A program made the translations under genes and the position numbers. Below, in pieces: positions 1 to 5,281 of a DNA stretch of 5,281 bases. Positions within the stretch are counted from its first letter, which is position 1. Each line of letters starts with the position of its first letter. The stretch comes from an uncultured Caulobacteraceae bacterium. Lineage in GTDB: Bacteria > Pseudomonadota > Alphaproteobacteria > Caulobacterales > Caulobacteraceae. The notes beneath the pieces are model-generated. The model ran no database searches. It was not told the DNA's origin and saw nothing but the letters and a program-made list of their open reading frames with translations. The DNA is taken from NCBI GenBank assembly GCA_903884915.1, contig CAISGS010000594.1, forward strand, positions 1-5,281. Direction: 5' to 3'.

Positions 1-180
1 CGGCTTGCCATAGCGCCGGGTCACATTGGAAAAGAGGTCCGCGGCCGCAAAAATGGTCCGACCAAGCTTGGACTCCGACGCCGGATTAAGAGCCGAGCCC
101 CAAAAGTCCCGCGTCACCCGCGCCGCAGCCCGCAAAGGACCGGTCGCATAATAGGCTGCTTCGTGAACCGAATAGAGCAT
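1..180 (-). CDS. phaZ: Intracellular polyhydroxyalkanoate (PHB) depolymerase, N-terminal fragment
   Basis: Partial gene: only the first 60 codons are present and the frame runs open off the left edge. The translation begins MLYSVHEAAYYATGPLRAAA and continues through FWGSALNPASESKLGRT (residues 27-43) to LFSNVTRRYGKP (49-60). This pattern (an aromatic start, a 'NP' segment, then a TRRYGKP block) is what I know from the N-terminus of intracellular PHB depolymerases of the PhaZ/TIGR01849 type, which mobilise stored polyester granules in the cytoplasm. The alpha/beta-hydrolase core with the catalytic residues lies outside the window, so activity cannot be judged. The ATG at 178-180 fits the family start. 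No clean AGGAGG precedes it; the nearest purine-rich stretch is an 8-G run 7 bases upstream. Identification rests on remembered family pattern only. Confidence 0.72.
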   Translation of the reverse strand, partial: MLYSVHEAAYYATGPLRAAARVTRDFWGSALNPASESKLGRTIFAAADLFSNVTRRYGKP

Positions 181-210
181 GGAAACGCCCCCCCCAAAAC
201 CAACGCAACA

Positions 211-239
211 ATTATTGTGCGGCGCAGCATAACACGCAA
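211..239 (-). promoter_or_regulatory. Candidate sigma70-like promoter of phaZ
   Basis: Read on the minus strand, TTGCGT (234-239) and AATAAT (211-216) are separated by exactly 17 bases. AATAAT matches the TATAAT -10 consensus at 5 of 6 positions; TTGCGT matches the -35 consensus only at TTG. The predicted transcription start is near 204, giving a leader of roughly 24 bases before the phaZ ATG. The spacer contains a PhaR-like half-palindrome (separate entry). Placement fits, but the -35 match is weak and this is inferred from sequence only. Confidence 0.4.
217..227 (-). promoter_or_regulatory. PhaR-like operator (CTGC-N3-GCA) in the phaZ promoter spacer
   Basis: The minus strand reads CTGCGCCGCAC. 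From memory, the site recognised by the PHB regulator PhaR in Paracoccus and Rhodobacter is CTGC-N3-GCAG; this matches at 7 of 8 fixed positions, the last G being C. It lies between the candidate -35 and -10 hexamers of the PHB depolymerase gene, where a bound repressor would block RNA polymerase. Motif and position are seen; PhaR binding is inferred, and no phaR gene is in the window. Confidence 0.4.
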
Positions 240-304
240 AGGGTAAGCGGAGTCTATATGGACTTATGGAAAAGGTACGATCACGGGCGTGGTCGGACTA
301 TTGA

Positions 305-775
305 TTAATTTTTATAAATGACATGGCCTTGATCGAGAAAGACAAGGAAAAACGAATCCTTAACTCGAAATCCATGCACCCGGCTTTCCCCATCAATACG
401 CAGTTCGAACCAAGTTAAGTCCGGACTAAGCGCGTTCAATTCCGGGTTTTTAGGCAAAATGTCTGGATTTTTATGTGGGGTGTAACCCAAACCTGTTTTA
501 TGACCAACTGCACCACCTGTAGCGTATATATCTGACCAACGCATCTGTGTGATCTTGCGGCAGAAGTTACTGAATGATTTTAACTTATGGGCTTCCCATG
601 CTGAGAAGCACTCATGGTCAGGCCAGTAATATTTGAGATTTACGTAAGGGCGATCACGCCCATCTTCGTGCGCCACGCCTAACAGAGACGCATCCCGCAA
701 TGTTAAATCGTGAGCCGGCGATATTTTGCCGCTTTGTTGTGCAGCGACTTGCTTAAGCCGCCTAGCCCGGCTCAT
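305..775 (-). CDS. Unrecognised protein, probable toxin partner of the Panacea/SocA antitoxin
   Basis: I do not recognise the family with certainty. The 156-aa product has a basic N-terminus (MSRARRLKQV), an aromatic stretch YVNLKYYWPDHECFSAWEAH (44-63), a KITQMRWSDIYATGG segment (74-88), a GLGYTPH turn and a strand-rich C-terminus, FELRIDGESRVHGFR (123-137) then FFLVFLDQGHVIYK (142-155). That ending recalls the last strands of RelE/ParE-fold toxins (arginine-rich strands, then a D..H..Y tail), but this is only a resemblance. There is no signal peptide or membrane segment. I chose the ATG at 773-775, preceded by GGGCCGAGA and giving a 14-base overlap with the antitoxin gene; an in-frame ATG at 788-790 would add five residues (MIGPR) but has no purine-rich upstream. 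Overlap with a DUF4065 antitoxin and low GC (about 46% by hand count over 361-660) support a transferred toxin-antitoxin module. Function is inferred from position. Confidence 0.68.
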   Translation of the reverse strand: MSRARRLKQVAAQQSGKISPAHDLTLRDASLLGVAHEDGRDRPYVNLKYYWPDHECFSAWEAHKLKSFSNFCRKITQMRWSDIYATGGAVGHKTGLGYTPHKNPDILPKNPELNALSPDLTWFELRIDGESRVHGFRVKDSFFLVFLDQGHVIYKN

Positions 776-1241
776 TCTCGGCCCGATCATAAAGATCGCG
801 ATAAAACTGAGCCATAAGCCCCTTATCGATCACGGTGTTTGAGCGCGCTTCAGGTGAAATATCACCGCGCGCCCTCAGCCACGGCGCTTCGCTGTGTGTC
901 ATGCGCTCCAATTGCTTTGCAGAATATTCGCCATAGACATCGAGTATGTCCCTAAGTTGGCTTTCATCAACTTCAGCAATAGAGGGAACGGTCTTTGGCG
1001 CAGGAAGGGCATCCCACGAACTTCCCCGGAATTCTTGAAACACGGACTCGGCCACAGGGCCATGTGCCCATGCCTGCAATTCCTCGTCAAAAAGCGGGAC
1101 GTTGCGGCGCGCAAGTGACCAAGCCTGCGCATAATAGATCAGCTTTTGGAGCTTTAGATGCGTGACGGCATCCCCGGCATCGCGATCGATCGCGCCAAGA
1201 AACCAGTACGCAATATCTGTGGCTGTGTATTTCGCCCTCAT
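762..1241 (-). CDS. SocA-like antitoxin with Panacea domain (DUF4065)
   Basis: The 159-aa protein shows the Panacea/DUF4065 signature in order: HLKLQKLIYYAQAWSLA (28-44), FDEELQAWAHGPVAESVF (51-68), then SAKQLERMTHSEAPWLRAR (107-125). The LQKLIYYAQ helix, the AW.HGPV block and the THSEAPW block are the hallmarks of the family, and nearly the whole protein is this one domain. Established knowledge: SocA of Caulobacter carries this domain and delivers the toxin SocB to ClpXP, and Panacea domains neutralise many unrelated toxins by direct binding. Here the antitoxin comes first and its stop (TAG, 762-764) lies inside the start of the next gene, a usual arrangement for a coupled pair. The ATG at 1239-1241 follows a modest AAGGTAGAG stretch. 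The gene begins 77 bases after the sco stop on the same strand, so readthrough is possible. Base composition is patchy (sample lines 45-65% GC). Confidence 0.88.
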   Translation of the reverse strand: MRAKYTATDIAYWFLGAIDRDAGDAVTHLKLQKLIYYAQAWSLARRNVPLFDEELQAWAHGPVAESVFQEFRGSSWDALPAPKTVPSIAEVDESQLRDILDVYGEYSAKQLERMTHSEAPWLRARGDISPEARSNTVIDKGLMAQFYRDLYDRAENEPG

Positions 1242-1259
1242 GGCACCACTCTACCTTAT

Positions 1260-1280
1260 GGGGTGTTAAAATTCAACCCC
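1260..1280. promoter_or_regulatory. Inverted repeat upstream of the antitoxin gene, candidate operator
   Basis: Perfect 5-base arms GGGGT (1260-1264) and ACCCC (1276-1280) flank an 11-base AT-rich centre, beginning 18 bases upstream of the antitoxin start codon. Toxin-antitoxin operons are often autoregulated at such sites, but the Panacea antitoxin here has no visible DNA-binding domain. It could also act as a weak hairpin after sco; it lacks a T-run, so I do not call a terminator. The repeat is short and may be chance. Confidence 0.25.
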
Positions 1281-1318
1281 ACAAGCAAACCATCCTCTTA
1301 AGAAGCATTAGCCCGAAC

Positions 1319-1930
1319 CTAATATCCGGTTTTCATCGCGTCCAAAATCTGGAGGGCATTCTCATCCGGGCTAAGGCCATAGGCCAGCACGCGGCTGAAC
1401 TCACCCTTGGGATTCATCAAATAGATCAAGGAGGTATGGTTGACCAGATAGGCATCCCCCGTGCCGTCCTTTTCAAAATAGGCGCGGTAGGCCTTGGCGG
1501 CTGCCTTGACCTGATCAGGCGTGCCGGTCAGGCCGATAATGCCCTTGGGAAATCCGGGACTGGCGAGATAGGCCTTTAATTTGGGCGCCGTATCGCGCTC
1601 TGGATCGACGCTGATGAAGATAATCTGCAGATCCTTGCCCTTGGGGCCCAACTGATCGACCGCAGTGCCAAGGGTCTGAAGGGTGGTTGGGCAGACATCC
1701 GGACAATAGGTGAAGCCAAAGAAGACCGCGCTCCACTTGCCCTTGAGCAGCCGTTGGTCGACCGGCTTTCCGTCCTGGTCCACCAGTTTAAAGTCGCCGC
1801 CGATCTGCAAAGCCCCTTCGGCAGCCCTAGTCGGAGCCTTGGGCGCGGGTCCCCTAATATAGACCAGAACGCCCAGCCCGATGGCCGCCGCGATACAGCA
1901 TAGGATCACCGCCAACCGGAACTGCTTCAT
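1319..1930 (-). CDS. Sco1/SenC/PrrC family copper-binding thioredoxin-fold protein
   Basis: The 203-aa protein starts with a short basic end and one hydrophobic segment (about residues 5-25), an uncleaved-anchor pattern that would place the rest in the periplasm. The Sco/SenC thioredoxin-like domain follows: GGDFKLVDQDGKPV (44-57), WSAVFFGFTYCPDVCPTTL (66-84) with the CxxxC copper/redox pair Cys76 and Cys80, FISVDPERD (105-113), and LVNHTSLIYL (162-171) with the conserved copper-ligand His165. Length is typical. Known roles are copper delivery to the CuA site of cytochrome c oxidase or thiol-disulfide exchange; PrrC/SenC also sits beside the RegB/PrrB redox kinase, as here. The ATG at 1928-1930 is chosen because GAAGGA (1938-1943) lies 7 bases upstream; an upstream TTG start at 2008 would add 26 residues reading against the signal-anchor layout. 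No cytochrome oxidase genes are in view, so the choice between Cu chaperone and redox partner stays open. Confidence 0.93.
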   Translation of the reverse strand: MKQFRLAVILCCIAAAIGLGVLVYIRGPAPKAPTRAAEGALQIGGDFKLVDQDGKPVDQRLLKGKWSAVFFGFTYCPDVCPTTLQTLGTAVDQLGPKGKDLQIIFISVDPERDTAPKLKAYLASPGFPKGIIGLTGTPDQVKAAAKAYRAYFEKDGTGDAYLVNHTSLIYLMNPKGEFSRVLAYGLSPDENALQILDAMKTGY

Positions 1931-1937
1931 CGTCTTA

Positions 1938-1943
1938 TCCTTC
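1938..1943 (-). promoter_or_regulatory. Ribosome binding site of the Sco gene
   Basis: GAAGGA on the minus strand, 7 bases before the ATG at 1928-1930. It decides the start in favour of the 203-residue protein beginning MKQFRLAVIL over the longer TTG-initiated frame. Confidence 0.7.
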
Positions 1944-1955
1944 GCGCGGAGAGGC

Positions 1956-1970
1956 GCGTCTATTGTTCGC
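1956..1970. promoter_or_regulatory. Weak RegA/PrrA/RegR-like inverted element between sco and the kinase gene
   Basis: GCGTC (1956-1960) and TTCGC (1966-1970) are separated by 5 bases in the 90-bp divergent intergenic region. From memory, sites for this response-regulator family are degenerate GCG.C/G.CGC half-sites with variable spacing. The outer GCG and CGC fit but the inner positions do not, so it is only suggestive. Autoregulation of the divergent pair by the kinase's partner would be logical; no cognate regulator gene is present to support it. Confidence 0.18.
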
Positions 1971-2020
1971 ACGGGCCGCACCCGGCCAGAGACTGCTTTC
2001 CTTGCCAATATAGGTTATGA

Positions 2021-3394
2021 ATGCCCATGCCCAAGACCAAACCGCCGCACCCGATGGATATGGACACCGCCGCCACCGGAACCCTTCTTGGGGGCGGGAC
2101 CGGCGATGGCCTGTGGCAAGGCCCCTTGGCAAGGGGGCGTTTGCGGCTACGAACCCTTCTGGTTCTGCGCTGGATGGGTATTGTCGGCCAAACGGTCGCG
2201 GTCCTGACCATCGGCTTGGGATTTGGCTTTTCCCTGCCCTTTTTGTGGTGCCTCAGCCTGATCGCAGCGAGCGCTTGGCTCAATGTTGTGCTGTCCTTAG
2301 GTCGGCCCGGTCAGAAGTTCGCGAGAGGCTGGGAAGCGGCGGCTCAGTTGGGCTTTGATATTCTGCAACTGGCCGCGCTGCTCTATCTGACTGGCGGTAT
2401 CACCAATCCCTTCTCGCTGCTGCTGATCGCCCCCGTCACCCTCGCCGCCGCGACCTTGCCTGGACGATTTGCGGTTGGGCTCGGCCTGCTGGCGGTCACG
2501 GCGGCTGTCATTCTTAGCCTCTGGTCCCTGCCCCTGCCCTGGATCGCGGGAGAAGCGGTTCAACTGCCGCTGCTCTATCGGGCCGGGATGGCGATCGCGA
2601 CCCTGACCGGCATTGCTTTTACGGCGGGCTATGCGTGGCAGGCCTCAGCAGAGGCGACACGGATGGAACTGGCCTTAAGCGTCACCCAAACGGTTCTGGC
2701 TCGCGAACAGCGTCTCGCCGCCCTCGGCGGACTGGCAGCCGCCGCGGCCCATGAACTGGGCACGCCGCTGGCTACTATTTCGGTCGTGGCCAAGGAGATG
2801 GTTCGTGAGGCCCCAGAGGGTCACCTGCGCGAAGATGCCGAACTGCTGGTCTCTCAAGCGGCCAGATGCCGTGACATCCTGCTGCGCCTGACCCAAGAGC
2901 CTGAGACCGACGACATGGTCCATGGCCGCATGGCGCTGCAACAGTTTCTTGATGAGGTGATTGAGCCCTATCTGCATGACGCTATTCGCGTGATCGCGGT
3001 CATTAAAGGCGCTGAGGGTAGCGAGGCGCCCGAGATTCAACGCCTGCCAGAGGTGATGCACGCCCTGACCTCTCTGGTCGAAAATGCCGTCGATTTCGCC
3101 CGCACCGAGGTCCAAGTCATCGCGCGCTTTGATGCCCGGACCTTGACCGTAGAGGTCCGCGACGATGGCCTTGGCTTTGCCGCCGACGTCCTGCTCAAGC
3201 TCGGCGAGCCCTATGTCACCAGTCGGCCGAGCGGTGAGGGGTCCCGCACTGGCCATCTGGGCATGGGTCTTGGCTTCTTCATCGCCAAGACCCTGCTCGA
3301 ACGAACAGGCGCGAAGGTTTCCTTTGGCAATGCCCGTCAAGGCGGCGCGACCGTGTCGGCGCGCTGGCCCCGGGAACGGATCGAAGCCGATTAG
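2021..3394 (+). CDS. regB: RegB/PrrB/ActS-type redox-sensing membrane histidine kinase
   Basis: A 457-aa sensor kinase. Hydrophobic residues ~43-206 form about six membrane segments beginning [13 protein letters not shown] (50-62). The loop between the third and fourth carries GGITNPF (125-131), matching the GGxxNPF redox box through which RegB senses ubiquinone. The kinase core has the H-box [14 protein letters not shown] (240-253) with phospho-acceptor His244, the N-box LVENAVDFA with Asn355, the G1 box DDGLGF (381-386) and the G2 box GMGLGFF (414-420). Cys283 in ARCRDIL lies 39 residues after His244, matching the redox-active Cys265 of Rhodobacter capsulatus RegB (40 after His225). No receiver domain is present. 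The expected partner is RegA/PrrA/ActR, controlling respiration, energy and carbon genes according to redox state; it is not in the window. The ATG at 2021 directly follows an in-frame TGA, so it is the furthest upstream start; TAGG (2011-2014) is a plausible ribosome site. Met3 is a possible alternative. Confidence 0.93.
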   Translation: MPMPKTKPPHPMDMDTAATGTLLGGGTGDGLWQGPLARGRLRLRTLLVLRWMGIVGQTVAVLTIGLGFGFSLPFLWCLSLIAASAWLNVVLSLGRPGQKFARGWEAAAQLGFDILQLAALLYLTGGITNPFSLLLIAPVTLAAATLPGRFAVGLGLLAVTAAVILSLWSLPLPWIAGEAVQLPLLYRAGMAIATLTGIAFTAGYAWQASAEATRMELALSVTQTVLAREQRLAALGGLAAAAAHELGTPLATISVVAKEMVREAPEGHLREDAELLVSQAARCRDILLRLTQEPETDDMVHGRMALQQFLDEVIEPYLHDAIRVIAVIKGAEGSEAPEIQRLPEVMHALTSLVENAVDFARTEVQVIARFDARTLTVEVRDDGLGFAADVLLKLGEPYVTSRPSGEGSRTGHLGMGLGFFIAKTLLERTGAKVSFGNARQGGATVSARWPRERIEAD

Positions 3395-4455
3395 AGCTGG
3401 GCGAGGATCGCTGCGCCCATCTCTTCGGTGCTGAGCTTGCCGCCCAGATCCCGCGTGCGTGCGCCGCCATTCAGCGCCGCCTCAACCGCACCATAGAGAC
3501 GGTCGGCCAGATCGGGCCGCTCCAGCGACCAACGTAGCGCCATCTCGAAGGACAGGATCGCCGCAACAGGATTGGCCACGCCTTGGCCCGCAATATCAGG
3601 TGCCGAACCGTGGATCGGCTCATAGAGACCCGGCTTACCCGCTACGCCCAATGCCGCTGAGGGCAGAAGCCCAATAGAGCCGGTCGCCATCGACGCCTGA
3701 TCGGACAGCAGGTCGCCAAACAGATTGTCGGTCAAGATCACGTCGAACTGCTTGGGATTACGCACCAACTGCATGGAACAGTTATCGGCCAGCATGTGGT
3801 CGAGCTTCACGTCGGCATAGTCGCGGGCGTGAATTTCGGTCACGACCTCACGCCAGAACAGACCGCTCTCCATGACGTTGGACTTTTCAGCGCTGGTGAC
3901 GCGGTTGTCACGGCTGCGAGCCAACTCAAAGGCGACGCGGGCGATGCGCTCGATCTCGCTGGTCGTATAGACCTGGGTGTCAAAGCCCCGGCGCTGGCCA
4001 TCGGGCAGGGTCTCGATCCCGCGCGGCTGACCAAAATAGACCCCGCCGCACAGTTCGCGAACAATCATGATGTCCAGCCCAGCGACCACTTCGTGCTTCA
4101 AGGTCGAGGCGTCGGCCAAGGCATCGAAACAGATGGCCGGGCGAAGGTTGGCAAACACATCCATGGATTTGCGAAGGCGCAGCAAGCCCGCCTCGGGCCG
4201 CACATCGCGCCCAACGCCCGCCCACTTGGGACCCCCAACCGCGCCCATCAGCACCGCATCTGACGCCAGCGCAACAGCTTCCGCCTCAGCCGTCAGGGGT
4301 GTGCCATGGAGGTCATAGCTGGCCCCGCCGAAAGGACGCTCGACAAGGGTCAGTTCCAAGCCGCCCTTGGCCATCAGCGCGGCAACGACCTTACGTACCT
4401 CTGAGATAACTTCAGGACCGATCCCGTCTCCGGGCAAGAGCAATAGGGTTTTCAT
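3391..4455 (-). CDS. leuB: 3-isopropylmalate dehydrogenase
   Basis: The 354-aa enzyme has family-typical length and oxidises 3-isopropylmalate with NAD+ and decarboxylates it to 2-oxoisocaproate, the third step of leucine synthesis, in the cytoplasm. Motifs run in order: [11 protein letters not shown] (6-16), substrate arginines in [16 protein letters not shown] (Arg95, Arg105), [10 protein letters not shown] (133-142) with Arg133 and Tyr140, [16 protein letters not shown] (190-205) with Lys191, MLADNC with metal-ligand-type Asp224, [12 protein letters not shown] (244-255) with Asp248 and Asp252, and the NAD-binding [15 protein letters not shown] (282-296). Nothing essential is missing; residue roles are assigned by analogy with Thermus LeuB. 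Cys136 and Ala189-Glu190 stand where TGG and VDK are more usual in other family members, which looks like ordinary divergence. It follows the ABM gene by 35 bases and lacks an obvious Shine-Dalgarno sequence (AAAGTTATCCCC before ATG). Its stop interlocks with that of the convergent kinase gene. Confidence 0.97.
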   Translation of the reverse strand: MKTLLLLPGDGIGPEVISEVRKVVAALMAKGGLELTLVERPFGGASYDLHGTPLTAEAEAVALASDAVLMGAVGGPKWAGVGRDVRPEAGLLRLRKSMDVFANLRPAICFDALADASTLKHEVVAGLDIMIVRELCGGVYFGQPRGIETLPDGQRRGFDTQVYTTSEIERIARVAFELARSRDNRVTSAEKSNVMESGLFWREVVTEIHARDYADVKLDHMLADNCSMQLVRNPKQFDVILTDNLFGDLLSDQASMATGSIGLLPSAALGVAGKPGLYEPIHGSAPDIAGQGVANPVAAILSFEMALRWSLERPDLADRLYGAVEAALNGGARTRDLGGKLSTEEMGAAILAQL

Positions 4456-4490
4456 GGGGATAACTTTGGCTAGAAGGATGGAGATGGGCG

Positions 4491-4790
4491 TTAGAGCCCG
4501 GTTTGATTGATGACCTCAAAGGCGCTGAGCTTTCGCTCAAAGGGTCCGGCAGCGGCCAACGCTGCGCGCCAGACGGCCATGTGCGGCATCTTGAAATGCG
4601 CGTCCAGTGCCTCTTGCGAGACCCAGCTTTCCGACACCCAGACAAGCCCCGGCTCGGTCAGATCATGACCATAGGCATAGGTGATACAGCCGGGCTCGGC
4701 GCGCGAGGCGGCCATCATGGCAAGCATGGCGGGGCGAAGGCTTTCGACGGCCTTGGGCGGAACCTGTAAGGTGCCCGCCACCAAGATCAT
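4491..4790 (-). CDS. ABM-domain monooxygenase, YgiN-like (putative quinol monooxygenase)
   Basis: The 99-aa protein is a single antibiotic-biosynthesis-monooxygenase (ABM, PF03992-type) domain: [12 protein letters not shown] (1-12) as first strand, a helix to [17 protein letters not shown] (32-48), [17 protein letters not shown] (50-66), then [12 protein letters not shown] (67-78) and a final strand KLSAFEVIN (87-95). These cofactor-independent ferredoxin-like dimers act on quinols or similar aromatics in known members such as YgiN; the substrate here is unknown. The ATG at 4788-4790 overlaps the leuD stop TGA (4787-4789) as ATGA, pointing to translational coupling; an upstream TTG at 4800-4802 would add four residues and is less likely. 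The gene sits between leuD and leuB in one leftward transcription unit, so it is probably co-expressed with leucine synthesis, but no role in that pathway is visible. It could equally be a passenger. Confidence 0.85.
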   Translation of the reverse strand: MILVAGTLQVPPKAVESLRPAMLAMMAASRAEPGCITYAYGHDLTEPGLVWVSESWVSQEALDAHFKMPHMAVWRAALAAAGPFERKLSAFEVINQTGL

Positions 4791-5281
4791 GCCGCGACCC
4801 AAGGCTGGGTCAGGCGGCGCTGGGCTTCGAAATCATCGATGCTGCTAACATGCTGCAGGGTCTCGCCAATGGCATCCAGACCCTTGACCAGCTTTTCCTG
4901 ACGGCCGGCGTCGAGATTGAAGTTGACCACCCGGCCAGAGGGCAAGGTCACGGTTTTGGCTTCTAGATCGATGCTGAAGACGTGGTTGCCGCCGCGGGCC
5001 TCGCCCATCAGGCTGCGCACCTCATCCTCGGCTAAGACGATCGGCAAGAGGCCATTGTTGAAGCAGTTATTATAGAAGATATCGGCAAAGCTGGTCGAGA
5101 TCACGCAGCGAATACCAAAATCCAGAAGGGCCCAGGGCGCGTGCTCGCGGCTTGAACCACAGCCGAAATTATCGCCAGCAATCAGGACGCCCGCAGAGGC
5201 ATAGTCCGGCTGATTGAGCACGAAATCGGGCTTTGGCGAACCATCGGCCTCATAGCGCATGGCCGCAAACAGACCCTTGCC
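4787..5281 (-). CDS. leuD: 3-isopropylmalate dehydratase small subunit, 5' end missing
   Basis: Partial gene: 164 C-terminal residues are present and the frame stays open at the right edge ([20 protein letters not shown]). The Met at 5258-5260 is internal, because the family is about 200 residues long and the homology continues upstream. Key blocks are [35 protein letters not shown] and [18 protein letters not shown], the swivel-domain signature of the aconitase-like small subunit. With LeuC, which carries the 4Fe-4S cluster, it isomerises 2-isopropylmalate to 3-isopropylmalate, the second step of leucine synthesis. The GSSREH loop contributes substrate-binding residues. It is followed, with a 4-base ATGA overlap, by the ABM gene and then leuB, and leuC is probably upstream off the window. 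No frameshift or missing motif is seen in the part present. Confidence 0.97.
   Translation of the reverse strand, partial: GKGLFAAMRYEADGSPKPDFVLNQPDYASAGVLIAGDNFGCGSSREHAPWALLDFGIRCVISTSFADIFYNNCFNNGLLPIVLAEDEVRSLMGEARGGNHVFSIDLEAKTVTLPSGRVVNFNLDAGRQEKLVKGLDAIGETLQHVSSIDDFEAQRRLTQPWVAA

Noticed and set aside
208..218. ACAAT-T-ATTGT inverted repeat in the phaZ leader
   Set aside because: It overlaps the better-supported -10 hexamer, and its short AT-rich arms are expected there by chance.
1296..1303. TCTTAAGA palindrome after the sco stop
   Set aside because: An 8-base perfect palindrome with no loop or T-run is neither a terminator nor a distinctive operator; chance is enough to explain it.
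1931..2008. Upstream extension of the Sco protein from a TTG codon at 2008
   Set aside because: The ATG at 1928-1930 has GAAGGA at ideal spacing and puts the membrane anchor at the N-terminus; the extension would occupy most of the divergent promoter region.
2017..2019. ATG four bases before the kinase start (ATGAATGCCC)
   Set aside because: It is in another frame, and the protein it opens shares nothing with a kinase.
2675..3340. A 221-codon minus-strand open frame opposite the kinase gene
   Set aside because: It is antisense to the clearly coding kinase core, has low-complexity composition typical of shadow frames in GC-rich DNA, and shows no family motif.
3796..4263. A 155-codon plus-strand open frame opposite leuB
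   Set aside because: It mirrors conserved leuB motifs in an antisense frame and has no recognisable domain.
5258..5260. ATG as the start of a 157-residue leuD
   Set aside because: The frame and the LeuD homology continue upstream to the window edge and the family is about 200 residues long, so this Met is internal.

Overview
The window looks like an alphaproteobacterial chromosome. Core genes are GC-rich (hand counts of sample lines: about 65-67% in the kinase and leuB). The gene set is a RegB/PrrB/ActS-type redox kinase, a Sco/SenC/PrrC protein, an intracellular PHB depolymerase and leuD/leuB. I lean towards Caulobacterales, but that is an impression and not a demonstrated assignment.

Layout, left to right. 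(1) The first 60 codons of a polyhydroxybutyrate depolymerase (phaZ-like) run leftward off the edge. Its upstream region (181-304) holds a sigma70-like promoter with a PhaR-like CTGC-N3-GCA element inside the spacer. (2) A two-gene leftward cassette at 305-1241 has a SocA/Panacea (DUF4065) antitoxin first and, overlapping its end, a ~156-aa protein I do not recognise, which is the probable toxin. The second gene is clearly AT-richer than its surroundings (about 46% GC by hand count), so the cassette looks acquired. (3) A leftward Sco-family copper/redox protein (1319-1930) is divergent, across 90 bp, from (4) a rightward RegB-type membrane histidine kinase (2021-3394). The kinase keeps its H-box, GGxxNPF redox box and a Cys 39 residues after the phospho-His. 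Its partner regulator (RegA/PrrA/ActR) is not in the window. (5) The kinase ends tail-to-tail with leuB, their stop codons interlocking in one TTAG tetranucleotide. (6) The leucine genes run leftward as leuD (5' end off the window), then a small ABM/YgiN-type monooxygenase coupled by an ATGA overlap, then leuB.

The sco-regB pair is a respiratory/redox sensing unit. leuD and leuB are the second and third steps of leucine synthesis. The Panacea pair between sco and phaZ is the accessory part and the best candidate for something little described: the antitoxin domain is recognisable and the partner is not. No tRNA, rRNA, CRISPR array, insertion sequence or integrase was seen.
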